A stretch of DNA of 53,686 nucleotides. It comes from Lachnospiraceae bacterium. Its GTDB lineage: Bacteria; Bacillota_A; Clostridia; Lachnospirales; Lachnospiraceae. The notes under the pieces were generated by a model that saw nothing but the letters and a program-made list of their open reading frames with translations, was not told the DNA's origin and ran no database searches. The DNA lies in NCBI GenBank assembly GCA_017516285.1, contig JAFXDD010000015.1, forward strand, positions 1 through 53,686, in the 5' to 3' direction. The first letter of the stretch is position 1. Each line of letters starts with the position of its first letter. Made by a program: the position numbers and the translations under genes. Below, piece after piece: positions 17,028-24,976 of this stretch.

Positions 17028-18347
17028 CTACTTAATGATAATATAATCCTTGGTTACTTCCTGTACAACACCTGAAATAGATGCGTGGATATTTACAGAC
17101 AGTCCCTCTGCCGCTTTACCTACCACGTCACCGGCTGAGACAGCCTCTCCCACGTTCACCGCACTGACTGCAGGTGCACCTATATGCTGAGACAGCATTA
17201 TTTTAACTTCTTTTGCATTTCTGGAAGAATCATCCAGCTTTGCAGGCTTATTATACTCTCCTAAGCCCAGTCTTGCAAGCAATCGGCCCTCCCAGGCTCT
17301 ACGGTATTCTCGGGAAGCCTTTACCGGTGCTGCCTCTACTACAGGCGGCTTAATACCTGCCTTGCGAAGACCGTTTTTGTACTCGTTAATCATGGTACGC
17401 GGAGAAAGTCCCTGTGGACAACTAAATAACTCACATAAGCCGCAGGCGCTGCAGAACATGGTGTCCAAAAATGGTTCTAAATCCTGAAAATCCTGATTAG
17501 CTGCTGCTCTCATAAATAAATGAGGCTGTATCGGATAACCTAATGCAAATCTAGGACAAAGATCCGTACAGGTCTGGCACTGACAACAACTGGACGCTGC
17601 TCTTGCCACTGCCGTCTTAAACCGGTTGGTCTTGCGGTAAACAAGCGTATGATCCTCCGGCAATACAATGATAGCATTGGTGGTCTTGGTCACAGGCTGA
17701 TAATCCTTGCCAAAGCTTCCCATCATTGGACCGCCCAACAGGTACACCGGCTTCTCGGTAGTGATACCTCCGGCCATGGCTACTACATCACGAATGCGCA
17801 TACCGATTGGTACACGAACCGTAATCGGGTTCGCCACTTCACCTACTACGGATACATACTTCTCTGTAACCGGCTTGCCTTCCCAGACTGCCCGATAAAT
17901 ATTGTACACGGTCTCTACGTTAAATACGGCCACACCGCTTTCAATCGGCAGACCGCCGGGACGCACTACTCTGCCTGTAGCTTCATAAATAAGGATGACT
18001 TCATCCCCCATTGGATATGCTCCCGGTAATTTATGTATACGCATCATCGGGAACTCGTCTATATACTCTTCCAGTGCCTCAATGGTGCTCTTATATTCTT
18101 CTTTAATTCCAATAATCGCTTCTTTTGCCTGCATAGTTTCGGCAAGCAAGGCAAATGCTTTTAATATCTCATGTGCATGAACCTTTAACAGCTGTCTGTG
18201 CAGCTTTAACAATGGTTCACATTCCGCACAGTTCATGAGAATGGTATCCGCCTTGTCGGAAAGCTTGCCATAAGTAGGAAAGCCTGCCCCGCCTGCTCCT
18301 ACGATACCATTCTCTTTTAAGATTTTGCTTAAGTTAGCAATTTCCAT
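17028..18347 (-). CDS. pduS: PduS-like RnfC-type flavin/Fe-S electron transfer protein
   Basis: The 439-residue protein begins with the RnfC/NqrA-type flavin and NADH loop GIVGAGGAGFPTYGKL. Near residues 250-310 it has two ferredoxin-like clusters, CCQCQTCTDLCP and FCSACGLCELFSCPQG. The C-terminus is a lipoyl/RnfC-like beta domain (VSAGDVVGKAAEGLSVNIHA). In other BMCs PduS is a shell-associated reductase working with PduT. With no B12 enzyme in this operon, a cobalamin reductase role makes little sense here; moving NADH electrons out of the lumen through PduT is the better inference. Confidence 0.88.
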   Translation of the reverse strand: MEIANLSKILKENGIVGAGGAGFPTYGKLSDKADTILMNCAECEPLLKLHRQLLKVHAHEILKAFALLAETMQAKEAIIGIKEEYKSTIEALEEYIDEFPMMRIHKLPGAYPMGDEVILIYEATGRVVRPGGLPIESGVAVFNVETVYNIYRAVWEGKPVTEKYVSVVGEVANPITVRVPIGMRIRDVVAMAGGITTEKPVYLLGGPMMGSFGKDYQPVTKTTNAIIVLPEDHTLVYRKTNRFKTAVARAASSCCQCQTCTDLCPRFALGYPIQPHLFMRAAANQDFQDLEPFLDTMFCSACGLCELFSCPQGLSPRTMINEYKNGLRKAGIKPPVVEAAPVKASREYRRAWEGRLLARLGLGEYNKPAKLDDSSRNAKEVKIMLSQHIGAPAVSAVNVGEAVSAGDVVGKAAEGLSVNIHASISGVVQEVTKDYIIIK

Positions 18348-18353
18348 AACCTG

Positions 18354-18620
18354 TTACCCCAATTTCCCGATGTCATCAATGATACCGACAATAGCGGCAT
18401 CAATAGGAGAATCCGGCAAACCGCAGCCAATACGTGCTGCACTGCCCTGGGCTACCAATACATACTCACCGATTCCGGCACCGATGTTGTCAATAGCTAC
18501 CAGTCTGTTATGCTCTCCATTCATCATACTAATCGGCTCAATCACCATGAACTTGTTACCAACCAGGTTATCCTGCTTGCGTGTGGAAACGATACTTCCT
18601 ATTACTTTTCCAATAATCAT
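18354..18620 (-). CDS. EutN/CcmL-type BMC vertex protein
   Basis: This 88-residue protein has the BMC-P pentamer pattern: MIIGKVIGSIVSTRKQDNL, then VAIDNIGAGIGEYVLVAQGS and the end IDAAIVGIIDDI. Pentamers of this family cap the twelve vertices of the polyhedral shell. I take the ATG at 18618-18620 because it begins the conserved MIIGKV; a GTG three codons upstream is possible. It is the only vertex-type gene in the locus, so it must close the shell unless another is encoded elsewhere. Confidence 0.92.
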   Translation of the reverse strand: MIIGKVIGSIVSTRKQDNLVGNKFMVIEPISMMNGEHNRLVAIDNIGAGIGEYVLVAQGSAARIGCGLPDSPIDAAIVGIIDDIGKLG

Positions 18621-18653
18621 TTCTATCACTCGTTTCTGACTGTGTTTAAACTT

Positions 18654-19298
18654 CTATTTAATGACTACTACCTTGTCACCCTGCTTGATTTCACTGGCAT
18701 TGGCTTCATCTGTGTCAATGTGCATTTCCAGCGTAAAGCTTTCATCTACACGGATTTTAACATTGTTAAAGGTAGTACCACGCTCATTTTCTACTTTTAC
18801 GCTTACATAGTCGCCGTCATTTACTCCGCAGGCAGCGGCATCAGCCGGTGACATGTGAATATGTCTGGCTGCTACGATACAGCCTTCGTTACAATAAACA
18901 GCTCCCTTAGGACCAACAATCGCGATAGGGGCAGAGCCTTTTACATCTCCTGATTCACGGATTGGTACATTGATGCCCAGCTTTCTGGCATCAGTGCTGC
19001 TGATCTCCACCTGTGTACTCTTACGGGCAGGACCTAACACTCTGACATTTTCGATTGCACGCAGCTTTAAACCTACGATGGTACAGCATTCATTGCAGGC
19101 AAACTGTCCGCCCATCAGCTCTTTCTTCTTGGTAAGCTGATATCCCGGGCCAAACAAAGCCTCCACATGCTCCTGTGATAAATGAATGTGTCTGTTGCTG
19201 ACACCTACAGGAACCAAAAATCCATTGCCCTTTTCCTTTTCCTGCTGCATACAGGATAATACTAACTTGGTTAAGGCTTCCAATTCATTTCTTTCCAT
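18654..19298 (-). CDS. pduL: PduL-type phosphotransacylase with encapsulation helix
   Basis: The 214-residue enzyme belongs to the PduL family, which interconverts acyl-CoA and acyl-phosphate and so recycles CoA inside BMCs. The two histidine-containing repeats that bind zinc are visible: VSNRHIHLSQEHVEALFG and AARHIHMSPADAAACG. The N-terminal ERNELEALTKLVLSCM is an amphipathic helix of the encapsulation-peptide type, followed by a short linker. I take the ATG at 19296-19298, five bases after AGGTGA. Given the aldolase product, lactyl-CoA to lactyl-phosphate is a likely reaction; propionyl or acetyl substrates are possible. Confidence 0.92.
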   Translation of the reverse strand: MERNELEALTKLVLSCMQQEKEKGNGFLVPVGVSNRHIHLSQEHVEALFGPGYQLTKKKELMGGQFACNECCTIVGLKLRAIENVRVLGPARKSTQVEISSTDARKLGINVPIRESGDVKGSAPIAIVGPKGAVYCNEGCIVAARHIHMSPADAAACGVNDGDYVSVKVENERGTTFNNVKIRVDESFTLEMHIDTDEANASEIKQGDKVVVIK

Positions 19299-19356
19299 GT
19301 TGTTCACCTGTTACCCTTCTGATATTTGATAGCCAGCTATAAAAGTACAGCTGACC

Positions 19357-19380
19357 GGGAGCACCGAAAACGGTGCTCCC
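19357..19380 (-). promoter_or_regulatory. Strong hairpin between shell gene and pduL
   Basis: GGGAGCACCG and CGGTGCTCCC pair perfectly around a four-base loop, about 30 bases after the stop of the first-position BMC-H gene. No U-run follows on the minus strand. It probably stabilises the 3' end of the abundant shell-gene mRNA or partly terminates, lowering expression of pduL and later genes relative to the hexamers. Confidence 0.7.
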
Positions 19381-19409
19381 AGCAACATATATATGTATGT
19401 CACCTATAC

Positions 19410-19688
19410 TTATTTGATAGCAGGAAGAATACCTTCAACATCTGTGTGTGGACGTGGAATTACGTGCTGAGCTACTAACTCACCAAGTCTTTCAGCGTTC
19501 ATAGCGCCTGCTTCTACTGCAGACTTAACTGCGCCTACATCACCACGTACCATAACAGTTACTAAACCGGAACCGATTTTCTCAGTACCTACTAAAGTAA
19601 CGTTTGCTGCCTTACACATTGTATCAGCTGCCTCGATAGCTGCTGTAAGTCCTCTTGTTTCTACCATTCCTAATGCTTCCTGTGCCAT
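19410..19688 (-). CDS. BMC-H hexameric shell protein (PduA/J-like), copy 1
   Basis: This 92-residue single-domain shell protein starts [20 protein letters not shown] and contains [21 protein letters not shown], the standard hexamer edge with Lys in the PduA/PduJ manner. The C-terminus [14 protein letters not shown] is short. It is very similar to the product of 20159-20443; the two are recent paralogues and probably make up the bulk of the facets. It has its own strong AAGGAGG site. Confidence 0.93.
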   Translation of the reverse strand: MAQEALGMVETRGLTAAIEAADTMCKAANVTLVGTEKIGSGLVTVMVRGDVGAVKSAVEAGAMNAERLGELVAQHVIPRPHTDVEGILPAIK

Positions 19689-19853
19689 AGTTTTATCCTC
19701 CTTACTTATGTGCCAGAATTTTAATAATATAAATTGTTATGCTGCTTGCACAGCTATTATACTGTATTTCTACAGTTATTTCCAGATATTTTTATCTGTT
19801 TCCGGATTTATTTGCAGCATTTTTATTGCTGCAGGCGGCCTTACTGCCCAATA
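19689..19853 (-). promoter_or_regulatory. Intergenic spacer with three small hairpins and a possible internal promoter
   Basis: This gap, the longest inside the operon, holds on the minus strand GCAGCA-ATAAAAA-TGCTGC, then CAGAT-AAAAAT-ATCTG, then ACTGT-AGAAAT-ACAGT, directly followed by TATAATAG. A TGGAAA lies 17 bases before this TATAAT, so an internal promoter for the downstream shell gene is possible. RNA processing is the alternative. Confidence 0.35.
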
Positions 19854-20153
19854 TTACTTTTTCTGCAGTCTCTTTGCACTCTTTGCCACCAGCTTGCGTG
19901 TCTCCTCAGCAGGAGCAGCGATAATACCTGATGCCGCCAAAATATGATTATTTGCCTTGCAAATGCCTGCAGCAGCTTCCACTGCTGCTTTTACGTCAGA
20001 CACGGTACCTTCCACAATAATGGTAACCAATCGGCCACCCATTTTGCGTTCCCAGGTAACCAGCTTTACATCTGCCGCCTTACACATTGCATCTAAAGAA
20101 TCCATTGCAGCAACCACACCGGAAACCTCAATCAGTCCGTATGAGCCACCCAT
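19854..20153 (-). CDS. BMC-H shell protein, divergent type with basic tail
   Basis: This 99-residue BMC-H protein (YGLIEVSGVVAAMDSLDAMC; GGRLVTIIVEGTVSDVKAAV) carries a C-terminal extension AEETRKLVAKSAKRLQKK with seven basic residues in the last 14. It is less like the other two short hexamers and may form a minor tile with a different pore, or use its basic tail to bind another protein or DNA. It starts 5 bases after the stop of the preceding shell gene, so the two are tightly co-translated. Confidence 0.88.
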   Translation of the reverse strand: MGGSYGLIEVSGVVAAMDSLDAMCKAADVKLVTWERKMGGRLVTIIVEGTVSDVKAAVEAAAGICKANNHILAASGIIAAPAEETRKLVAKSAKRLQKK

Positions 20154-20158
20154 AGTTC

Positions 20159-20443
20159 TTATGCCTCAGGGAATCCCGGTAAAATCTTCTCAACGTCTGC
20201 ATGTGGACGTGGAATAACGTGCTGAGCTACTAATTCACCAAGACGGCTTGCTGCTGCCGCACCGGATTCTACAGCTGCCTTTACAGCGCCTACATCACCA
20301 CGTACCATAACTGTTACCAAACCGGAACCGATCTTTTCAGTACCTACTAAAGTAACTTCAGCAGACTTTGTCATTGCATCTGCAGCGTCAATTGCTGCTG
20401 TAAGTCCTCTTGTTTCTACCATTCCTAATGCTTCTTTTGCCAT
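20159..20443 (-). CDS. BMC-H hexameric shell protein (PduA/J-like), copy 2
   Basis: This 94-residue shell protein, [20 protein letters not shown], differs from copy 1 at only a limited number of positions and has the same [20 protein letters not shown] core. It forms hexameric tiles with a central pore for polar metabolites. Two near-identical hexamers in one operon are usual in Pdu-type shells (PduA and PduJ). It has an AGAGAGGC site upstream. Confidence 0.93.
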   Translation of the reverse strand: MAKEALGMVETRGLTAAIDAADAMTKSAEVTLVGTEKIGSGLVTVMVRGDVGAVKAAVESGAAAASRLGELVAQHVIPRPHADVEKILPGFPEA

Positions 20444-20493
20444 TTTAATAGCCTCTCTTTCTTATAAAAACTCTTAATAATATACTTTAATTT

Positions 20494-20811
20494 TTAATTT
20501 GTGTCAAATCCACAAATATTTAACATTTTTAATGTGTCGCTGGTTGGTCTTGGGATTATATGACTTTGTACAACCCCTGTTGTCCTCTTTGCCATCTCAA
20601 TTCCGGCTTCTACAGCTGCGGTTACATCCTCTACGCTGCCGCGGAACTTTATGGTTACCAAAAGCGGTACCTTCAAGGTTTCTGCATTTGCAGGCTTGTT
20701 CTTATCAAAAGGCTCCAATGTAACATTGGCTGCCTTACAGCCTGCGTCTGCTGCCATGAATGCACAAACAACTCCGTAGACCTCCAGGATACCTACTGCT
20801 CTTTCATCCAT
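20494..20811 (-). CDS. BMC-H shell protein with an inserted loop
   Basis: This 105-residue protein has the BMC-H start ERAVGILEVYGVVCAFMAAD and the RGSVEDVTAAVEAG helix, but about eleven extra residues (FDKNKPANAETLKVP region, about residues 34-48) sit between the first two strands. The loop would alter one face or the pore rim of the hexamer. It is the first shell gene of the operon, 35 bases after the alcohol dehydrogenase stop codon is read on the other side. A role as a special substrate pore is inference. Confidence 0.85.
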   Translation of the reverse strand: MDERAVGILEVYGVVCAFMAADAGCKAANVTLEPFDKNKPANAETLKVPLLVTIKFRGSVEDVTAAVEAGIEMAKRTTGVVQSHIIPRPTSDTLKMLNICGFDTN

Positions 20812-20845
20812 ATCAGCTTTCCTCTCTTAAAGTAACACTTTCCGA

Positions 20846-22063
20846 TTAATCCATGAAAACTGCAACTTTAAGTCCGGTCATTGCAAGGTTCTTCTTGTAT
20901 GCTTCGTTAATCTCGCTTAACGGATATCTGTCAGTAATCAGCTCGCTCATAGGAAGACCGATTGCCTTTGCACTCTTTAAGAACTCAAAGGTAGTTGCAT
21001 AATCACGAAGGGTGTATACCCAGCTTCCTACGGTTGTGATTTCCTTAGAGCAGATGTCAAAGTGAGGGTTGATGGTTGCGTCACCACCATTAATGAAGAA
21101 ACCAAGCTCACACAAACCGCCGCCCTGACGGATAAACTTGTAAATATTTGAGTGACCTGCAGGAGAACCTGTACACTGGAATGCAAAGTCTGCAAGATGG
21201 CCTTCGAACTTGTCATAAATGCCCTTTGCCATTTCCTCAGCACCATTGTAATCCTTAAAGTTTACGCTGTCGCTTGCACCAAGTCTCTTAGCAAACTCCA
21301 GACGACCTGCATTACCATCCACTGCAATAATGTTGCCGATACCCATGGTATGTAAAATAGCGATACAAATCAAACCGATCGGTCCACAGCCCTGTACTAC
21401 TACGCGGCTGTTAAATCTTAAGATGCCTGTGGTCTTTGCACGCTCTACTGCGTGAATTAAAACGGCACATGGCTCGATTAAGATACGGGAATCCAAATCC
21501 AAATCACTTACGTTAAAGAATGTGGAACCCTTGCGGCTAATCAGGATGTAATCTGCAAACCAGCCGTTAAGATGAACATCATCATCCGGAACCAAACCGT
21601 ATACTTCAGCACCGTTACCAACGTTCTGCTTATTTAAGTCAAACATGGTGATATCCGGGTCATCCTTGAAAATCATACAGGTAACAATCTTGTCACCAAC
21701 CTTAACATCCTTACCAGCGCTGTCCTTCTTGACATTCTTACCCATCTTTACGATTTCACCGGTACCTTCATGTCCTAAAGCTACAGGGATGAGACCGAAT
21801 GGGTCGCGCTTGTACTCGTGAGCATCTGTACCACAGATACCACAGCCCTCAACCTTAACGAGGATGTCATCATCGCCAACCTCCGGCATTGGGTATTCTT
21901 TAATTTCTACAGTCTCAAGAGCGGTAAGCATAGCAACATGTGCTGTCTTAGGAATCTCCTGACTGCCTTTGCAAGCTACTACGTTTGCTGCAGGAGCAGA
22001 ACCACTTAACTGGCTTAATACCTGCTTTACAATAGCTTCAACCTGAGAACTATTCATATCCAT
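20846..22063 (-). CDS. Zinc-type alcohol dehydrogenase with N-terminal encapsulation peptide
   Basis: The 405-residue protein starts at the ATG at 22061-22063, behind AGGAGG, with an encapsulation-type helix NSSQVEAIVKQVLSQL and an Ala-rich linker. Then follows a medium-chain dehydrogenase of the threonine/sorbitol dehydrogenase group: CGICGTDAHEYKRD with catalytic zinc ligands, GHEGTGEIV and the Rossmann segment VQGCGPIGLICIAILHTMG. The four structural-zinc cysteines of classical members are not evident between residues 130 and 160. Most Pdu-type BMCs use an iron alcohol dehydrogenase (PduQ) to regenerate NAD+; this gene occupies that place. It probably reduces lactaldehyde to 1,2-propanediol. 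Confidence 0.88.
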   Translation of the reverse strand: MDMNSSQVEAIVKQVLSQLSGSAPAANVVACKGSQEIPKTAHVAMLTALETVEIKEYPMPEVGDDDILVKVEGCGICGTDAHEYKRDPFGLIPVALGHEGTGEIVKMGKNVKKDSAGKDVKVGDKIVTCMIFKDDPDITMFDLNKQNVGNGAEVYGLVPDDDVHLNGWFADYILISRKGSTFFNVSDLDLDSRILIEPCAVLIHAVERAKTTGILRFNSRVVVQGCGPIGLICIAILHTMGIGNIIAVDGNAGRLEFAKRLGASDSVNFKDYNGAEEMAKGIYDKFEGHLADFAFQCTGSPAGHSNIYKFIRQGGGLCELGFFINGGDATINPHFDICSKEITTVGSWVYTLRDYATTFEFLKSAKAIGLPMSELITDRYPLSEINEAYKKNLAMTGLKVAVFMD

Positions 22064-22079
22064 TATATTTTCCTCCTGT

Positions 22080-23471
22080 CTATCTGATACACAGACTGTC
22101 TGACATCGTACAACGTCTGCTCTTTGTAAATGTAATGGCACTGGTCAGACCCTCGCCTGTACGACTGGCAATGGTAAAGGTTGGATAACCTTCTCCTCCA
22201 AAACCAAGTGCTGCATAGGACGGACCGTTCTTTACTAAGATTGCCGTATCCATTGCTTTTGCATACTCCGTAATTCTATCCACATTCTTGGAATGAATGT
22301 GTGCGGAGTGACGATTGCCGTGCTCTAACCAAACAGCGTCTGCTACAGCCTCCTTGAAGTCCTTAGCCCTTACAATACCAAGAATCGGCATCATCAACTC
22401 TTCTGCAATAAGCGGATGCTCCTTTGGACCTTCAAAGATGATACAACGGATATTGTCCGGTACCTCTACACCTACCATGCCAAGCAGTACCTTAGCACTT
22501 CTACCTACACACTTACGATTTAAAGCACCCTTTTCATTGAAAACAGTCTTTACTAATTTGTCCTGAACTTCCTTGCTTGCCAGGTAGCAGCCCTGCTCTT
22601 CAATCATGTACTTCATCAGCTGGTCGCAAATTGCATCAACTGCAACTACTTCCTTCTCTGCGATACATGGCAGGTTATTATCAAAGGTACATCCGTTTAT
22701 GATGTCCTCTGCTGCTTTTCTGATATCCGCAGTCTCATCAACCAATGCCGGCGGATTACCTGCACCTGCACCGATACCACGCTTACCGCTGGACAATACG
22801 GCTGTTACTACACCCGGACCACCGGTAGCTACCAGTAACGGAATATCCTTGTGCTTCATCATCACTGCACTGGAGTCCAAAGTTGGCTTTTCTACGGTAC
22901 ATGCAATGTTATCCGGACCGCCTGCTTCCAAAGAAGCCTCGTTCAACAGATTTACTGCGAAAATAGATGTTTTTACTGCCTGCGGATGCGGACTGAATAC
23001 TACTGTATTACCGCCTGCAAGCATACCCATTGTGTTACAGAGAACTGTTTCACTAGGATTGGTACAAGGAGTAATGGCGCCGATAACACCAAAAGGTCCT
23101 CTTTCTACCAAAGTAAGTCCTCTGTCACCGGACCATGCTGTAGTGGTAATGTCTTCTGTACCGGGTGTTTTCTCTGCTACTAAGAGATGCTTCAAAATCT
23201 TGTCACCCACATTACCCATGCCGGTTTCATTTACGCCCATGCGGGCAAATGTTTCTGCATTTTCTTTAATTTTAGTACGTATATTGGAAATAATTTTTTC
23301 ACGCTGGTCCATGGACATCATACGTACCACTTTTTGTGCTTCCTTTGCCTTTGCAATTGCGGTATCCATATCAGCATATACACCATGCATACCGGACACA
23401 CTGCCCTGTAATTGCATCTTTGCCATTACTTCACCGACAATACTTTTGATCTGGCTTTCTGTCATTTCCAA
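22080..23471 (-). CDS. pduP: CoA-acylating aldehyde dehydrogenase, PduP type
   Basis: The 463-residue enzyme oxidises an aldehyde to acyl-CoA with NAD+. It begins with an encapsulation helix ESQIKSIVGEVMAKM, followed by a Gly/Ser linker. The catalytic cysteine is Cys269 in NNLPCIAEKEV, and FGVIGAITPCTNPS and ATGGPGVVTAV are the usual PduP/EutE motifs. The start overlaps the end of the preceding PduO-like gene by about 10 bases. In this operon the aldehyde produced by the aldolase is L-lactaldehyde, so lactyl-CoA is the expected product; propionaldehyde would need a diol dehydratase that is not encoded here. Confidence 0.93.
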   Translation of the reverse strand: MEMTESQIKSIVGEVMAKMQLQGSVSGMHGVYADMDTAIAKAKEAQKVVRMMSMDQREKIISNIRTKIKENAETFARMGVNETGMGNVGDKILKHLLVAEKTPGTEDITTTAWSGDRGLTLVERGPFGVIGAITPCTNPSETVLCNTMGMLAGGNTVVFSPHPQAVKTSIFAVNLLNEASLEAGGPDNIACTVEKPTLDSSAVMMKHKDIPLLVATGGPGVVTAVLSSGKRGIGAGAGNPPALVDETADIRKAAEDIINGCTFDNNLPCIAEKEVVAVDAICDQLMKYMIEEQGCYLASKEVQDKLVKTVFNEKGALNRKCVGRSAKVLLGMVGVEVPDNIRCIIFEGPKEHPLIAEELMMPILGIVRAKDFKEAVADAVWLEHGNRHSAHIHSKNVDRITEYAKAMDTAILVKNGPSYAALGFGGEGYPTFTIASRTGEGLTSAITFTKSRRCTMSDSLCIR

Positions 23472-23941
23472 GCTATCACTTCCTTTAATAAATTTTTACC
23501 GAAGGTGCCAAGGTAGATGTCCTGCTCTGCAGTTCCACCGCTGACGCCAATTGCACCGATTAAAACATCATCTACATACAGAGGCTCGCCTCCGCCGAAG
23601 ATTACGATTTTGCCCTGGTTGGTATGTTGAATACCATACAAGGAACCACCCGGTGCCGCAAGCTCGGCAAGCTTTGCGGTTGACATTTGAAAAGCTACCG
23701 CAGTATAGGTCTTATTGACAGCAATATCATAACTGCCTATGTAAGCGCCGTCCATGCAATGCACTGCAACGGGGCGGCCGGAAGCATCTGATACTGCCAC
23801 CACAACCTTTACTCCTATACGTGCGGCTTCTGCCTCCACCCTTTCCATCAGCTCTTTGGCAAGCTTCAGGTCCATGGAAGGAGCAGCCTTCACCTGTTTT
23901 AAAACTTCACGGACAATGCTTTCCATGTTATGTATTTCCAT
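23462..23941 (-). CDS. PduO C-terminal/GlcG/HbpS-like BMC protein
   Basis: This 159-residue protein is of the GlcG/HbpS/PduO-C family (VAVSDASGRPVAVHCMDGAY; GIQHTNQGKIVIFGGGEPLY; IGAIGVSGGTAEQD). Family members bind haem or cobalamin-like ligands, and their role in BMCs is not settled. An N-terminal helix MESIVREVLKQV with a short linker marks it as cargo. I take the ATG at 23939-23941, since it begins this helix; a GTG three codons upstream exists. No adenosyltransferase domain is present, in line with the absence of B12 enzymes in the operon. Confidence 0.85.
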   Translation of the reverse strand: MEIHNMESIVREVLKQVKAAPSMDLKLAKELMERVEAEAARIGVKVVVAVSDASGRPVAVHCMDGAYIGSYDIAVNKTYTAVAFQMSTAKLAELAAPGGSLYGIQHTNQGKIVIFGGGEPLYVDDVLIGAIGVSGGTAEQDIYLGTFGKNLLKEVIAWK

Positions 23942-23974
23942 AGGAATCACCTTGCCTTTCCTGAAACAGGATAT

Positions 23975-24823
23975 TTATTTCATGTTAGCAATTACATTCT
24001 TTACGATTTCAGCAATAGCTGCTTCGTCTACCTTGCCTTCGCCGCCACAGTCACAGCCAAAGTTATATTCGTAACCAGGGAACTTGCTGTAATCAGCGTT
24101 GCTGCCGCAGCTGCCGCCACAGTTATGGCAGTTTGTGGTACCCTTATTCAAGCAAACATTTGCAGGATGCTTACCAGGCATACCGAATTTACGACGAATT
24201 TCGTAAAGCTTCTTGATATTTTCCTTGTCAAATTCCTTAGGGCCGCCAAGCATTTTGGACTTGTAAAGAAGCTCTGCATAGAACTCTAAGCTTTCCATCT
24301 TGTGGTATGCTGCCATTAAGTCTGTGCTCCAGGTTAATGCACCATGGTTCTCAAGCAGTACAGCATCGAAGTATGGAAGATACTTCTCTAAGTTATCAGG
24401 AATTTCCATAGTAGAAGGTGTACCGTACTCTGCGATCGGTACACAGCCTAAAGAAATAACTGCTTCCGGCATAATTGGCTGTGTTAAAGGAATACCTGCA
24501 ATTGCAAATGCTGTTGCAAAAGTAGGATGTGCATGTACTACAGCACCTACATCAGGACGCTTCTCGTATACACGCATATGCATCTTGATTTCAGAAGATG
24601 GCTTGAAGCCCTTATTAGCCTGAATCACATTACCCTTAGCATCTACCTTACAGATGTATTCCGGTGTCATAAAGCCCTTAGATACGCCTGTTGGTGTGCA
24701 AAGGAATTCATTGTCATTCAGCTTTACGGAAATATTTCCGTCGTTAGCTGCAACCATGTTACGGTTGTAAATTCTTCTGCCAACTTCACAAATTTGTTTC
24801 TTGATTTCCATTTCGTTAATCAT
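23975..24823 (-). CDS. Class II rhamnulose/fuculose-1-phosphate aldolase with Cys-rich tail and encapsulation peptide
   Basis: The 282-residue enzyme belongs to the class II aldolase/adducin family, which splits rhamnulose- or fuculose-1-phosphate into DHAP and L-lactaldehyde. The zinc site is visible: SSEIKMH, VVHAHPT and LENHGALTW; NDGNISVK is the substrate loop. After about residue 220 comes a tail with CHNCGGSCGSN and GCDCGGEG (seven Cys counting CLNKG), then an encapsulation helix EAAIAEIVKNVIANM at the very end. Next to rhaA and rhaB, rhamnulose-1-phosphate is the likely substrate. I take the ATG at 24821-24823, behind AGGAGG. The Cys-rich linker may bind metal or an Fe-S cluster; that is speculation. 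Confidence 0.92.
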   Translation of the reverse strand: MINEMEIKKQICEVGRRIYNRNMVAANDGNISVKLNDNEFLCTPTGVSKGFMTPEYICKVDAKGNVIQANKGFKPSSEIKMHMRVYEKRPDVGAVVHAHPTFATAFAIAGIPLTQPIMPEAVISLGCVPIAEYGTPSTMEIPDNLEKYLPYFDAVLLENHGALTWSTDLMAAYHKMESLEFYAELLYKSKMLGGPKEFDKENIKKLYEIRRKFGMPGKHPANVCLNKGTTNCHNCGGSCGSNADYSKFPGYEYNFGCDCGGEGKVDEAAIAEIVKNVIANMK

Positions 24824-24947
24824 GGACAATTCCTCCTAGTTTAAGTTTATATTTATGAAAATGTGTATCTGTTCAGTACCTGAATAGTTACGAAAATGTT
24901 TGCTTTTTGGTGTCCCAAAAACAACAACAACCCACATTTATAAATTC

Positions 24948-24976
24948 ATTATATGACTGTTTGTGTGGTTTGTCAA
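24948..24976 (-). promoter_or_regulatory. Consensus sigma-A promoter of the BMC operon
   Basis: On the minus strand, TTGACA (24976-24971) and TATAAT (24953-24948) are separated by exactly 17 bases, a perfect vegetative promoter. It lies about 125 bases upstream of the aldolase ATG and just after the rhaA terminator. Such a strong core promoter implies repression or tight control by the flanking sites. Confidence 0.92.

Noticed and set aside
17028..18347. PduS as cobalamin reductase
   Set aside because: No B12-dependent enzyme, adenosyltransferase or reactivase is in the locus; an electron-transfer role with PduT fits better.
22606..23544. 312-codon plus-strand open frame opposite the aldehyde dehydrogenase
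   Set aside because: It is antisense to a clear PduP gene, has no ribosome binding site and its translation is low-complexity with no family pattern.
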